This document shows, piece by piece, positions 44,711-59,339 of a stretch of 64,000 bases of DNA. The translations under genes and the position numbers were made by a program. This DNA comes from Acanthaster planci. Taxonomy: Eukaryota > Echinodermata > Asteroidea > Valvatida > Acanthasteridae. A model generated the notes under the pieces. It was not told the DNA's origin and did no database searches. It saw nothing but the letters and a program-made list of their open reading frames with translations. The first letter of the stretch is position 1, and the number at the start of each line of letters is the position of its first letter. The stretch covers positions 3,741,964 through 3,805,963 of the forward strand of contig NW_019091364.1 of NCBI RefSeq assembly GCF_001949145.1, in the 5' to 3' direction.

Positions 44711-44745
44711 GGTAGGCTGCTTTGTCCCAGACAAAGCAGCCTACC
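44711..44745. repeat. Perfect hairpin, 16-bp arms
   Basis: GGTAGGCTGCTTTGTC and GACAAAGCAGCCTACC are separated by CCA only. No mismatches. It could be a microRNA-like or cruciform-forming site, but no precursor-length stem is present. Confidence 0.85.
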
Positions 44746-47700
44746 CAGTGACTAGAACTGACCGAAGACCTAACCTTCTGAATCAAGATTTCTGTCTTTA
44801 CAGTTAAAGCCGGTCTCAAACATGCTCAGAGGATTTCTCTCGATCTTCACTCTGCCAAGTCCAAAATGTCTTCTCACTCTCTTTCTCTCTCAGCAAGCAA
44901 CATTCTCATTCTTATAATACACCCCAATGAAAACCACATGCACAAACATTTACACTAAAGCTAACCGGGTGGACATATTATGCGGCAATTAGGACCCACT
45001 TGTTCTTTAACGACCGTGGCCTGTTCACAAAGCGTTCTTGTGTAAGATGGGATGGCGTTTTTCCGCTCGAGTACTCCAAAATCATGAGTGGCTGAGACAT
45101 TTACGCGGAAAACAATTTGACTCATGATTGGATAAAAACTTTTTGGACCATTCCATTTATTACACAGGTAACAAGGAGATAAAAACCGAAACAAATGATA
45201 CACGCTTACAAATTCAAACGCTTAGTGCTACGGTTACACTGTGACACACTGGATACCATCAACAGGACAAGAAAGTTGGTGACATTTAAATGGCCGATTT
45301 CCTGAAGGATGCTTTATCCTGAAGGAGGCTTGTTTTCTCCTTTCGTAGCTCTAAACACCAACGCTCTGCATTCAGTCAACACCCTACCTGCAGCCGTGGC
45401 ATTTCTATGTTCTATTTCCTCTCTTTTCTCCTTCCCCCCCTTCAAGGACGATCTCGTCTTAAAGGTTACAAAAATGGACAAAAGATTAGTTGCACACACC
45501 AGGTCAACTCGAAATATCAGATGACGTTATCTACAGGCACTGTCTTGCTCTCGCGCAAGGCTGAAAAATATTTAATCACAGGTGTTGAAGTTCTATCGCA
45601 GGTGGCTCGACGTGTGAACGAAGGACAATATTACTTGCCACAGGTGTGACTTTAGAAGTTGAGACAGGGCCCTGTCGCTATTTTTGGCAACGACGTTCAA
45701 TAAAAGAGGCGCCTTTTAAATATTTCAATTTTTTTTAAAGGGAAGGGGCTGTTACTGTCAATCCGATGGTACATGAGTCATTGCAGTTGATGTTTTATTC
45801 AGTTTTGTTTCTTTCACTTGAAGGTGGCTTTCAATTCTTCTCTCCAATGGAAAAAAATTTAAAAAAATACTTCACGAAAAAGCTTTTAACAGCACCCAGA
45901 CACATACAAAACTACCAATTTTATCGCGCAGCTACAAGACAGCGACAGTTATTTAGTTCTACCGCCCTCTATTGCCAGGCCCTGTCCAATACAAGTCACG
46001 TAAAATTTTAGTGTAAAATGAACAAAACAGCCATAGGTGAACACGGCTTTCGCTTTGTTTGTTTTTGTTTTGTTTTACTTGTAGAACCATTTTCAGAATG
46101 CGGACCAATATCTTGCTGAAATCTGACATAATTTGGTGAAATGTAGGCGTGCTGTTCTTGTTTAGTCTCCAATTCTCTACAAAGTTTCCCGACTTCGTCT
46201 ATTTTTTTTTGTCGCTGTGAGTGCGTAGGAAGAAGTACCGTCGATATCCTGGAGGGTAGTTTAATACTCATTCCCAGACATCGTGTTTTGTCCCAAAGGG
46301 CTAACTACTTTTTAGATGCTAAATTAAGGCAAGTACCTGTGTGGTCTCCCACTTTGCGGCCGGGTCATAAAGCCGAGAAGGTCGCTTTGTCAAGGTGTTA
46401 ACAAAATGTTTCTCCCCAACGCATCAAATTGAAAAATGAACATCTTTTAACACAGTCAAGAATTACCCTGTTCCGGGAAATAAACATTTTACGAGGACAC
46501 ACAGCATCGACACCTCAGTGCAAGTTCAAAGAGTGGTAAAAGGCTTGTGTTATTATTACTCTCGTCAAATCATTCGGGTTTAGCAGTTAAACCGGAAATG
46601 TGTTTGCAGTGAGGAAATCAAAGGAAATCAGACCAACATTTCGCTACCTCTGGCATTTACACAACCGCTTTTTAAACACCTCTCGACATTGAAATGATCC
46701 TCGTGCGGTCGAGCCCAATCGCTTATTTGGTTATTCCGTGAAGGCAAGGGGAAGGGGCTCGTGGGCAGACGGTGTATTTGCAGAGGAACATAACTGTTTA
46801 AGTGTAAAATGGAAAACAAATAATTGCTCTTTTTGGGCAAACAACTTGTCCTTTCCCTTGATGTCCTGCTTGAGGAGTTGTATGTTCGAAAAATGATGGC
46901 AATTAAAGTAAAGGGTCATGAACAGGCTAGGATGGAGCGATTTGACTGTCGTCGCGCTCACACTAGTGCCGAAATCAGTTCTAATACGGATCTTGAAATG
47001 CCATTTGTGACCAATCGGGTGTCTTAATACACTGAGCACGATGCTATGCCACTTCGTACTCATAACTGATGTGTGCTGTGTTTCAAAGTTGTCGGGTAAC
47101 GAATGTAAGGCTGCGTTACTGTGAATCAATACTCTCTTTGGCTGTCCATACAACGGTTTTGATTTGCTGTAGTCGTGTGAGAATGACGTGACGTTGACAC
47201 AATTCGCTTTTTTTCAGAGACAAGGGGAAAGTTACTCATTACATACTGTCCACTAACCAAACACGTTCTAAATTAGCTCGTAAATACTAAATGTCATTCA
47301 AGTTACTGCTTAAACGATTGGATTTTTTTCCACTGAGTTTTCCTTGAAAAATGGCGAGGGAGATACGCCATGGTACACTTTGGTACAATTGTGTCTTTCG
47401 GCAAAATGCACTCTGTATATTCCACAAAGCTCTTTCCACACCTTATTATCACGACAGTCTTGCATTTCAGGGAAGTATTTCCACATGTGACGGGGAATGG
47501 AATTACCTCTAAAATCATTTGACAATCTCGACAGGTGTTTGGCAGCTGCAGGTCTCAATAATGAGTCGATTATCAACTTTTGTTCCTAGAAACTTGAAGG
47601 ACTGTGATGAAAAACTTTTCTTTATATGATCATTAGGTATAACAGGTACAATACCTTCAACTGGTCAGAGAATTGTCTCAGTTGTTTCAATACGCAATAC

Positions 47701-48800
47701 TCCAACAGTACCAACATTATCTTGAGCAGGCAAGTGGCTCAGAACTAAAACAGCATTACCTTTCTTATTGTCTCGTAAATCCTTGTTATTTGAGTAAACA
47801 ATCTATCCCATTCACCTCAAACATTTGAGACGTTATATTGATTTTTTCCTCTTCCTTCGGTGCAAGTCCTTCAATATATATCACAGCAGAGCAGAAGTCC
47901 AATCTGCAGCGTCCCCGCTACAGCGGCGGAAACCCGCTGCTCGGCTGCGTGGCACGGCGGCGCTGCGGCCAAAATTCAATTATCGAATGAGGCTTGTTTC
48001 AAACAGGGTCGGTTTACCCAGTGAGCACTCGACACGCTTGAAGTGGTATGAGCTCCGGCTTTGAGAAGGGCGCAACGGCATCCCGCGAACAACGCGCGTG
48101 CAGGTTGGATTTCACGAAGGGCTTCTTCCATCTCCTCTCAAAGCCGCGGCGTGGGTTCGAGTCCCGCATTGGAAAGCATGAATGTTGTTAAGGTCCTACA
48201 GTAAATGTGTGTTCTTCCTTATGATATCCAGGGAAATTTCATGTGCCAATTATGCTAAAATTGATAGTCTATGAAGGCCAAGGACACTCAAAACGAACCC
48301 AGCGAACCGCACGGACATGTTAAATGAATCCTCACAAGTCGTAATGTGCAAAACAAGAAATAATATGAAAAAAGTGTTATACTCAAAAAACACAATGACG
48401 GAATGAAATTGCAAAGACGGGTTCTTATTACATTACGCATCAACCTGTCCTCACTTTGAATTTGAAGCGTATCCAAGGTAGCCTATTTTACCTTCGCACG
48501 AGACGGTCGAGTGTGGCCAAGGAAGATGGAACAAATAGCAACACCTACACGCTTTAAAAGTTAATGTTTTATGGACAAAATCACCATCTTAAAAAGCGTT
48601 GTCACATTATGCCGTCATTACCAGCCTCACTCTTGTACGACAAAAACCATGGCGTTAATTAACATGCATCATTCGGAGGGTATTAAACCGCTCGTATGAA
48701 GCAGTAAGAAAAACAGGATAATTTTGAAGTGAGTAGATTTCTCCCTTCTGACTCACTTGCTTTAATTCATAGGTTTTGCCCAAAAGCCCACGGTGACTGA

Positions 48801-51800
48801 CGACAGAAAGCGATGATAACAGTTGTCTTTATCGGTAACATTAATCATTGGTGTTCTATCTACGGCAATGCATATCAAGAAGTCGAGATGAAATGATATT
48901 ATGCGCTGACGGCTCTGTAGAATGATACGTTTTTAATTTCCATTGCCTGATTATAATTTGGGAATATTGTGTCGCTTGCTTCTAATTTCCTAAGTGCAGT
49001 GATCAGTATTTTGGAAGCTTTCAGAAAAAGTCGTTTATAAAACTTGAACAGGAACAAAAATAATTAATCTATACATTAAAATGTTTTACGGTTTAAATTA
49101 TGAGTGAATTACGAAAACAACGGACATGATTCCAAATATAGAAACCGTTAATCGATCGATATGACCATGCGGTTAGTTTCAGTTCAGGTAATATCATATT
49201 TTTCGGTAGCAACTCATGACCAAATGAATCATGGAAACGAACGTCGTGTCTTCGGTACATGGGCGATGTAGGCTGTGATAGCCGGAGCCTCGATGACGTC
49301 TGCCGCTGTACAACTTAACGCTTCGGCAAATTAATGAAGAAATCGGCCGGCGGCAGGGCTTGTCGACTCCCACTAGACAAATTAAATTGCCCCCCTCCCA
49401 TTAATGAAGTATTTGGATGTTTCAACACGTCTAGTCCCACTGCGTCACTTATTAGACCACTGAACCCCACACGCAAGGTAATTGGCGGTGCCCACTGCAT
49501 GCGCTGCTGTCCGTTTGGGTTACTGGACTCGTATTGACTATACACGAGCTTTCGCATGGGCTGATCAGAGATCGAGAATGCACACGCGGCCAACGTGGAC
49601 ACGAAGGGCCACGGACTGACTCGCGAAGATTTATCACCCCACCCACAGAACGATCGAACCCGCCGAATTTGAAACTACCGACGGCATCCGCGACGCTCGC
49701 CATATTACTATAGGCCTACTACGTTCAAACGTTATCTGAACTCGCTTGACTGCACCGGTTTCGTTTATCTGTTCGCACCTGCGGTCGAATTTCTCATCCA
49801 TTAGAGACACACTATGAGAAGAGGCAAACTCGAACTGGCATCGGTCCACAGTCTGAAGTGTTAAGATTTCACCATCGCGTTTGGGGGTAAGGACGGTTCA
49901 CAAGTCAGGATCATAATTAGTAACAACGTTGAGAGATTTCCGAAATCTTGGGGCGTAGAATTGCCTCTGGAAAGCGGCTCTGGAAGGAACAAGCCCGAAA
50001 ATGACACTGCCTTCAAATGGCTGTAGACAACAGAAAGAGGTAAGTGGAACCGTGTGAAAGAGACTGCTTTTCGTTATTTACCAATATCGTTCGCTTACCT
50101 ACAAAAGAGGGCGCTACTTGCTACCCTTCGGAGTGACTGTTTAATATACCGCCCGGTTTATGCTGTTTACCATGTTTGTGGTGCCGGTAAGACCGCCAAA
50201 GTGGCAGCGGTATCAGGATGGGGGAAAAGTTTAACAATAAAAAGGACTTAATCTGCTCCGTTTTGGTGACCCTGTGACATGTGGTTACGACTTCTTTTAA
50301 ATGCATCACAAAACGAACATGCTTGAGGAATACAAAATATCATTCCATTTCGCGCTGCGATCAGAACTCCATCGAGACGACGTTCGCCATCACTCAGCAG
50401 CCTTTAGCAGCAACAATAGAAAACCTAAACATGGCAGTGACCCCTCATTACACCGCACTCACTTTTATTTATAGTTTGCTGATGCTATAATTGCATGCCC
50501 GTGCCTGTTCAGACGGACGAAAGTAACATTCAGCGTTGTTCAATTAAAAACGTCAATTTGTGTAATTATAGATTGCTTGAGTAAGCCCCATCCCCCTTGA
50601 CCGTGGGCTGACGGTCATGCCACCGTCCAGTTATAAAAGAACGCAGTGAGCGTGTTGTCTGTAGCAACAATACTGCATGTATTATTGGACGCCGGTTGTC
50701 AATTAATTGACCTTGGGATAAAAAGACTGCAAGGTAGGAAACGTTACTGAGCCATTATAGCCCTGGAGCCAGTCACGTCACAGGCCTTTTACTTCGGGCA
50801 TTGTGGATTACACAAAAACAGATATGACATTGATTTCGATTTCCGGGAATTGACAAGGGTTCGATGTTGATACTAGCAATAATCTCGCTACACGAAAAGT
50901 CGTAAGAAACTGACTTTAATAGAGTTTTGGTTTTTATTTAATTTTACGAGACGTGTCTCTCAATGTTTTGTCAATCAGGAACACCATTTCATGTTACGTA
51001 CATATCCACACGATGTCCACACGCCTGAAAATAATATCGTTTCTGTTTTCAAAATACATTCTCCGGTATGCAAAACTATAATGTAAAAACCAAACGCGAC
51101 GTTTGAAACTAGAAGGCGTGACATATGCAAATATAATTTATCGATTGAAACATGTTTCCTTTAGCCTAACATTAATCAGAAGTGGATGTTGTGGATGATA
51201 AATTAACGGAATCGGAACGCATTTCAAATAAAGCCAGCGCCACGTCTGTACAAGTGCAGACGCCAGAGCACTTTCATCACACGATCGATATGCAAAAAAA
51301 TAGGAATTGGCTCAGACCCCATGCAGCTCAATGGGACAACTATAATTCGCATGCGACGACGACGAAATCAGTACGGACGACGACGACGACAAGAACAACG
51401 TTGTCGTCGTATACATGAGCGCCCCTGGGGACGCAGTTTGGCGTCAGGATTGTGGCGAATATGTTGGTCCTGCCCCTGAAATAGAACAGCCATTATTTTT
51501 TGACCCTCGGGAGGGGACACGCATGAAAGACATAATGGGTTGGAGGGTAATCTCTGCACAGTACAGGAGACTCAAAATGGAACACATGGACAAACCTCGC
51601 ACTTCCTTTTTGAGTATTCCCAGCTCGTTCAGCAGGTTGTTTGAGGCAAATTATACAGCGGGCTAGAATGGGCCCAGTACCCCGGCGCCATGATGCAACC
51701 ACAATGACTACCTAGCTTCACCGATGGTGGGCACTCTTCGCCACACAGGGTTTTTCAACCTTTCCAACTTCAATTCCCCCTTGTACACAAAACGGAGCAG

Positions 51801-52415
51801 AATGTGGATGTGTAACCATGACAACCGCATTTCGCATTATGTATCTGTGTGGCGATGCCTGCGATGCTCTGTCGAAGTTGAATTTCCTGCTCGTCTTGGA
51901 GTAAACAGAAGAAGTGACTCGAGGAGATGGCGGTTGGCCCCTTAAGGGGGTTCAAAATCAATGGCCTAGGGGCAGAGATCTAGAACATTTACCCTGTTTT
52001 GCACATAATGGAACAACTACAGAGTTTAATAGCGGGATTCCTGGTGGGATATATCTTGCATACAGGAGTTTGACATCTGTGAAAGGTTCAAAGAAAATAA
52101 ATGCTTGTTCTCGTTTCATTATAAAGTGCCATTGTTCAAAGGGAAACAATACATGATATTCCTAGCAACAGAACGGAGGAGTTAAGTGTCGAAATTATGA
52201 ACCAAAATACAGCTCTTGGGAATACTCTGCATGATGCATGCAGGTCAGGAGTGATTGCTGTGTACACATATTCCTCAATAAAACACTAGACAAAAGCAAA
52301 AAGTAAAGTATGTCGAAATCCACAATCCTGTCATTTTTGTGTTTATCAGCTGCCTGGAATAATTACTCCTCCTAAGGTGAAATTGCTTGTTTGCACCTGA
52401 ATATGGAAATTTGAA

Positions 52416-52446
<31 letters not shown>

Positions 52447-55400
52447 CAAAAACACACCTTGAAATGACAAACTCAAGGCTGTATATAAAATAAATGACAC
52501 GGGTCCTTCCAATTTGTTAGGGCTGTTGTATCGAAAGCAAGAAAGCAACTTGTCTTTTTGACATAACAAATGGCATTCTTTGCCTAGTTTATTGCATTAA
52601 AATGTATCTTGGAACGTGATGCACAGATAAACAGCACCATCATTTTTCTCCTCGAATTCGTTCATAACAGGTGTGATAAAAATTTAGCTACGTGGATGTT
52701 GAACTCAACAATAACGCTCTGGCATCTATCGGAAACGCAACCAATAAGCTTAAACTACTACGCTGAAATTGGTAGCCTTAGATAAACGCAATCTACGTTT
52801 TCATTCGTACACGCATTTTGCGTAATGTGACGTCGAAGAGGCTGCGCCGATTGGCCTGTTTTTAGGGTCCATAACAATAATGTGTATCGTTCCCCTGCGG
52901 GTTATTTATGTAACGGTGGAAGTTTCCGAATTTTGTTCCTCGACGGAGACTTCGGGCCGGTGAGGGGGTCACACATGAGCTGCAGTGCACACAAAAACAT
53001 CCGCTGTAGGGGGAGAAACCGGGACCCCAACAATATCCAGTCCATTACCGTGATTATTGGGGTAGGCACTGGATGGGAGATGTAGTTATTAGAAAGGCGA
53101 CGGATGCTATTCAGAGCAGCACGGCCCTCGAACATCATCATATTCATTTCATTTCTGTTGGAAGGAGTTAAAACTAAAGCTGTAAAAATATGCTCATGTC
53201 CTTTCATACAAAAAAGGACATATTATGTTCTTCTCGAATTGAAAGCAAGGTTAGCTTATATAATTTGGGGGACTGAGGATGGAAAGGAAGCCATGAAATA
53301 AAAGCTGATCACGTATTAATGCCATTGACGGTGATGAATAATTTGAAATTTGTAATTAATTATATCTAAATGTTTTATGCAACATTTAAAAAAAAAGAGT
53401 GCATAGGCCTAAGGCACGGAACCCCAAATAGTCTGGTAGCACCCAATTTAACATAAAGAGTGAATAAGATAGATGCTAGGAATATGATCAAAATGGCTTC
53501 CCTGTGACTCAGGTGTATTGTGGAACCCACAAGCTCAGTGCTAATGATTACTTAAGCATGACCTGAATGGTCTAATTCACCCGTGTGGGGTGAGTGTACC
53601 CGTGTACATACTTGTATGAAGGGCGTCGGAGTTTTGCAACATCCAACGACCTGTTTTTACCGGTTTCCTGTTGGGGCTTGTTGCAACGAAATGCATGAAA
53701 AAAGATAGGGAACTGAGGCACCGAGTGGTACAAATCACGGGGGGTCCCCAAAAGAGCTTTTAAAAAACAAAATTAGAGAAAGGTGATTTTTGGTCTGTTC
53801 TTTTCCATTCCTTACAAAAGCGTGTGAAAAGCCCCCCCCCCTTTGTATCTTCACCCCCTCAGAAAACCATTTAAGGTTACACGTAAAAAAATTCCAAAAT
53901 TTTTATCCCCCAGCGAATTTGTCACCCCCCCAAATATTGGGCGTGTTTCCACCCACGGGGAGCTTAAGTGGAATAAAATAACTGCAGCCCTTCTTTTTTT
54001 CCCTTCCACTGTCTTCTCTTTAGTCAGTGATGGAACTCTGTCTAAATACAGAATCTTGAGAAAACACGTCGGTGAAAACAAAGTTGGAAAAACTAAAAAA
54101 CAAACAGAAATGACAGGAAAAAAAAGACCGAGACCCAGAAAATGGAAAGGTTCCTGAGTATGGCGCTAGATTTTGTCCCTCGACATCACAATAATGTGCT
54201 CGACGAAGGACGAACAAATGAGGTGTTGAGGGCAGATGACCCGACCCGCCTGACCTCATGACCCAAAGGGAATACGTTACTGAGGGTTTAAACTATTGGT
54301 TTAACAGCAGTTTCCATTGTTCGAAGGGACGCGCTGAGAGACAAGCCCATATGGGCTGGCCAGGAATTAAGAGTGGCAACTACAATTTTATTGGAGTTAA
54401 TTCTGCGCATGATATATTGTATGAAGTTTGGCTCCTAACAATTAAGGTGTCAATTACGCGGATTTCAAAGTACATGTAATTACCTTCAAAGTATACGATA
54501 ATTACACGCACCAAAACGAAGGACCTCACTGAAAATCAAGTTTACATAGAGTACATATCCAAGACGAAAAAAAAAGATGAGAACGGCCTTAAGTGATTAC
54601 CTGTGAGTGTTACGCTAAAAAAAATGCTCGTGAAGAACGATAACCATAACTGGTATGTAACAGCGTTTTATACATAGAAGAAGAACGGAAGTATGCGTAA
54701 AAGTATGCCAACCATTGCTCTTTTAAAAATCGTTGCGCACTCGTCTTCTACCGAAAGAGCTATTTGACCCACACCAACATTAATATTTTTCCAGTAGAGC
54801 GGGAATACTGTTGAAAAACCACGTTAGTCTGAAAACTTGTCGCCTAATGCACCATTATTGTTTGTGTATGTGGGAATAACAAACCCAGTCACCTTATCTG
54901 AATAGCTTCGTGCGCCGCTCGGATGACGTCAACCGCTACGCTCTGTTACAACACTCCACTCGCCAAATCTTAATCTCGAAAATTTGTCCATTTGCAGAGT
55001 CAGCAGAGTTTACGTGCAATTTTGCAAGTTTTGTCTCCTTGAACATGTAGATAGCTCGCTGAGTGCCGGAGCAGATTGTATCATTAAACAATGGCGCTCC
55101 ATGCAGATGCTATCGTCCTAGAAATCAGATACGAAGATAGCCTCAAAAGATAGCAAAGACAGCATATAATACACATGCGTTTTGATGGACGCCAAGTCAA
55201 TGCTGTTCGTTGATGTCGTTGAATAATTCGATTGGACAATATCATTTTACAATATTACTTTACAAGCCATGAGAAACTGGCACTTAAAAATCGATTTGCT
55301 TATTCGACTAGTCATTTTTTCTCTTATGAGCTGTTAGTGTGCCGCAGAACGAGTTTGACGTTTAGATTTCGTTGACTTATTTTTTAGCTGGACATTTTTT

Positions 55401-57304
55401 TTCTCCATGGCTTACTTCATTTTCTCAATTTCCCGGATTCCATACCTTGTGCTGCTCGGCTGGACGTTTGTACAGGTGTCTTATCCCGACAAAAACCATC
55501 TTTTGGAAAGAAAAACAAGTGTTTTTCGTCACTCGACGCGTGGTTGAGCTGGCGCTTGGACCTCAGACTCACTTCCACTCCCAAAATTTCCTGGCGCAGT
55601 CTGAATTGTTTTTGTTTTACGCAGATGGTGAGGAGCCAAGCTGAAGAAAGCCACTGCTACGCTTCACAGCTTCTCCCTGAACGCCTCGAGCGACATCATT
55701 GTAACCAAATCCACGTTTTAATTTTTCATTGATTACACAATTCCGCTACTTCGTATTTCCCTTGGCAATAGTTACGGATACAATGTTATTTAGCTATTAG
55801 TTTTTGGGCCGCGGCCAAGGATATGAGGAGTTTGAATTCAGAATACAGGCAACTGCTACGCATCTACGAAGGTCAGACAGGCAAACTAAGGAAATGAGTA
55901 AAACGTTCGAAATATCTCCACTACATGAATAGGCCCTATTCGTGTACAAAGAAGAAAAGAAACACTCAACACTCAATAGCATTACTAATTAAAAAACATT
56001 GTACTGAACAGAAATTGGGAGAAATATTTCTTGACAACTGGGGTAAATAAAGTACAAATTTAACGAATTTAACTGAAATGACGCACGACAGCAGCAAGTC
56101 TTTGGAATGACTATCGTCACGCAAAAGAGACAATGTTGTCGTTTCGTTCACTTTGATCCATCTACGGAGGGTACACATGTATTTCATTCCGGACGCGGTT
56201 TTATGTGAGCAGAATGATTCAACCGTGCAAGTCACACTTGTCAAACACTTATAGTCATCCCAAAGTTGTTTAACCAAACTGACCGGCTCATCTGGTATTT
56301 TGAGAGAGTCGTATGTGACTCATAGTCTTCATTCAGCACCGACTTCAGACGCGGGCGTGGTGTTCAGAATTATCAACAACTCTCTCCACTCCCGGGAGAC
56401 GAGCGAATGCGGAGCCATTGTGTTTAAACAACACCATTATGGGAAGATGTCACTGATTTATGGAGAAATATAACCTTTGCAAGAGTGAACACGGGCAACT
56501 GGGATTTCTGTCTTTGCAGAATCTCCTGAGCCGTGTGCTCTTTCGATTGCATAAATATTTATCGTGGTTGATTGGGTGATACATGTCACCCTCCTAAATG
56601 CATGAGCGATATTTGATTAATAGTTTGTTACAACTCGGAAGACCCTGTTTATAGCGTCCCTGCTGTCGTAGGTAGATAGTTATAAATAATTGTTCCCCGT
56701 TCTTTGACGTAAGGCGGTCATTCAAATGGACCGTAGCTCTACAAAGGTCAAAATAATGACACTGACTGTTGCGGTCACCCTTAAAGGTACGAAGAGCAAC
56801 TTTCAAATTTGTACTTCGCAAATTTGACTTTGGTCGCGGTCTTAGTCGCAATCTTGGATGTTCGGGGTCTCGATACTTTGCTGGTCTCCGAATGTGGACC
56901 ATCAGAATGCAGTATATATATAGTATTACAGAGTTACTAATTCAAGATGCTAGAGGTAATTAAAGACCTGTAATGTATTCCTGAATTCCCTTCCTCTTAA
57001 ATGTGAAATTAACTTTTAAAAAAATTTCTATGAATCTTCGCCAATGCAATCTGAACTTTGAAGTCATTGGTGGTTACTTAAGTGGGCTCTGGCGATGAAG
57101 CATTGGCTCTTGGGAGCTTGTAGTCTCTTAATTCTCTATTTACTGACCAAATGGAACAAGGGATATGACCCTAGGCAAGACACTTTTTGATTGCAAGCAT
57201 AACAGGTTCCATAACGTTGAGTCGGTGAAGGAAATCGTTACCATTCAATAATAATGTACTTCATCCGAAGCCAAATTCTAACAAAAAGCTACCGACCTAA
57301 TGTT
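48801..57304. other. Gene-free stretch
   Basis: Only short frames overlapping on both strands. It has a (GAC)n tract with an inverted TGTCGTCGT (51354-51410) and an AAAAC-rich tract (52415-52455). I recognise no exon, RNA gene or transposon here. Confidence 0.45.
51354..51410. repeat. (GAC)n trinucleotide repeat with inverted partner
   Basis: GACGACGAC at 51354-51365 and again at 51375-51392, followed by TTGTCGTCGT at 51401-51410. The two can pair as a hairpin. Confidence 0.8.
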
Positions 57305-58045
57305 TTCGGTTGCAGTCTTGGTCTCAGATCAGCAGGTATCGGTCTTGGTTTAAGACGACCTAGTTGGGTCTGGGTATTGGACTTACGCATCTTCAAGTTG
57401 GCCTCTGCTGACCATTGAGTAACGGCATTGGTCTCGAGCTGTATTTGATCTCGGGCCATCTGGTCTCAGTCTGGTCTCAGATCATCGGGTCTCGGTTTCG
57501 GTCTAAGACCAAAGATCTTGGTTTTGCTTGGCGACATAAGCGTTTTGGTCTCAGTCCTGGATCTGTGATTATCATGCCTTTGTCTAAGACTGGCGAATCT
57601 GGGTCTTGGTATCAGGTCTTGGCCTTGGTTACAGACTGTAAGGACTTGGTCTTGAACCATCAGGTCTCAGTCTTGCAGGTGTAAGACAATGAAGTCCGGG
57701 TGTTGGTATCGGACTGTAAGATCTTGGTCTCGGGACATCGGGTCTCGGCCTCAGACCAAAGTCTGGGTTTGCAACTGAAGGTTTTGTCTCGGTCTCGGTC
57801 AGATCATCAGGTGTGATTCTTGGTATCGGACTTTAAGATCTTGGTCTTGTACTTTCGGGTCTTGGTCTCGGTCAAGGACTGTAAGGACTTGGTCTCGGAC
57901 CACTAGGTCTCAGTCTTTGTGTAAGACCATGAATTCCAGGTCTTGGTATCGAACTTTAAAATTTTGGTCTCGGTCTCAGACCAAAGATGTTGGTCTCGGT
58001 TTGCAACTGAAAGGTTTTGTTCTATGTCTTGGTCTCGTTTTCGTA
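57305..58045. repeat. GGTCT(C/T)GG-rich degenerate minisatellite
   Basis: About 740 bp made of irregular repeats of CTTGGTCTCGG, GGTCTCAGACCA and CATCAGGTCTC-like words. Strong strand asymmetry (G/T on the plus strand). Any open frame here is a by-product of the repeat. Confidence 0.8.
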
Positions 58046-59339
58046 ACGCCTCGCGAGGTTAATACCATAAACTGACTGAATACTGACGTGATACCTCGTA
58101 TGCCTATCGCTATGCACAGACATATGACGCCTTCGAAACTCAACTTTTTTGGATCTACATCTCCTCGGAGTAGCCGAGAGTAATCATAATTATGTAGGTT
58201 TTCAAGTACATGTAGTATCTAACTGATGGGTTAAAGATGTTCATCCACTTAAATACGCTTGATGTAAATATACCCCAAAAATGGTCCTCATTGAAATGGT
58301 GTGTAACAATCATGATTTGAAAGCCTACTGTGATTGAAATAGCAAGTGTCATTATCAGTCTCCAGCTCAAAAGTGCATTAGGCATGGGCCTCCAAAGACG
58401 GCGCCTCCGTCTCCAAAGTGCTATGCAGCCAGTAGGCTGGCCTTACCCGTGTAAAACATTTTATTCAGAGAATGTGCTTTACTCACCAGCAGCGCAGCGA
58501 GGTCTTCAATCTGACAGAATCTGGCGTTGAGCACTTCAAAGGAAAATAGGGCAACAGGTATTAAAGAAACGCGCCTCTGTGTGCGGGGGGGACCTCTAAA
58601 TTTACCGGCTATTACCCCTTGCTCAAAATAAAACATTTAAAGCGCATTCTGAGTATCGTACAGGAAATGAAAGGCGCTCTACCTCTTAAAAGCTGCATTG
58701 CTTACCTTAGTAACTGCGCGTGGACATTGCGCTGTATGCAACTGTGAGAAAACAAGATTACTGTTTCGTTGGATTATGAATGACATCGATGAGAAGCGGT
58801 TATGTTAAAATCAAATTTCCAAGAATTCCGAAAAAAATATTTTCTATTGAGTCTTATTTCAAACAGAAATTAAGATGAATATCAAAGATGGAGATGAATA
58901 ACATCTTCCTCCTTAGGAATGAGAATTCTGCCCCCCGAAAAAGAAACGATCTTGCATAATGCTAGTGACGTAGTTTACATGCAAGCTCGAAGCCCGGGGG
59001 CGGTGTTCATTTGAAACAGTACCGTATATCGTCGGCGCGTTATGCGATAGCCAAGGGGACAAGCCCCAAATCATCGAAGATAAAAAAACGCGTTTGACAT
59101 CATACACAGATTTGGCGAGACAACTACAAACAGAAAAAGTGACAGGCCCGAAAATTTACACCTCCCGATATTGGGTCGGGCACCGGGCCGGTTTACTCGA
59201 GGTGAATGATGGGCTTGAGCCGCCTGCTTTCCCGCTAAATGCGACCGGGAAAAAAGGCGGTCTTACACGCGGGAATGATTGCGGGGTACACGGTGGCAAG
59301 AGGGATAAGGACTTCCTCTATCAATGTCACGCGGAGTTG
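58046..59339. other. Intergenic, nothing recognised
   Basis: No convincing gene, repeat or RNA. It precedes the possible first exon at 59340; no clear TATA box was found. Confidence 0.4.

Larger units (their letters stand above)
41992..48800. other. Gene-poor region downstream of the bursicon-like gene
   Basis: Holds the foldback element with 21-bp units (42097-42730), palindromic element B (43638-43733), a 16-bp-arm hairpin (44711-44745), and a tRNA T-arm-like relic (GTGGGTTCGAGTCCCGC, about 48151-48170) without the rest of a tRNA. The minus frame 44483-44734 is unrecognised. No supported gene. Confidence 0.5.

Noticed and set aside
44483..44734. 83-aa minus-strand frame starting inside the perfect hairpin
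   Set aside because: Codon use looks fairly gene-like, but no domain, no splice sites and its start falls in the inverted repeat; not enough to call a gene.
46731..47153. 140-aa minus-strand frame
   Set aside because: No motif or homology recognised; length is within chance for the scan of six frames over 64 kb.
48139..48175. tRNA gene suggested by GTGGGTTCGAGTCCCGC
   Set aside because: Only a T-arm/B-box match. No matching acceptor stem, D arm or anticodon arm could be placed upstream at tRNA distance, so it is at best a relic.
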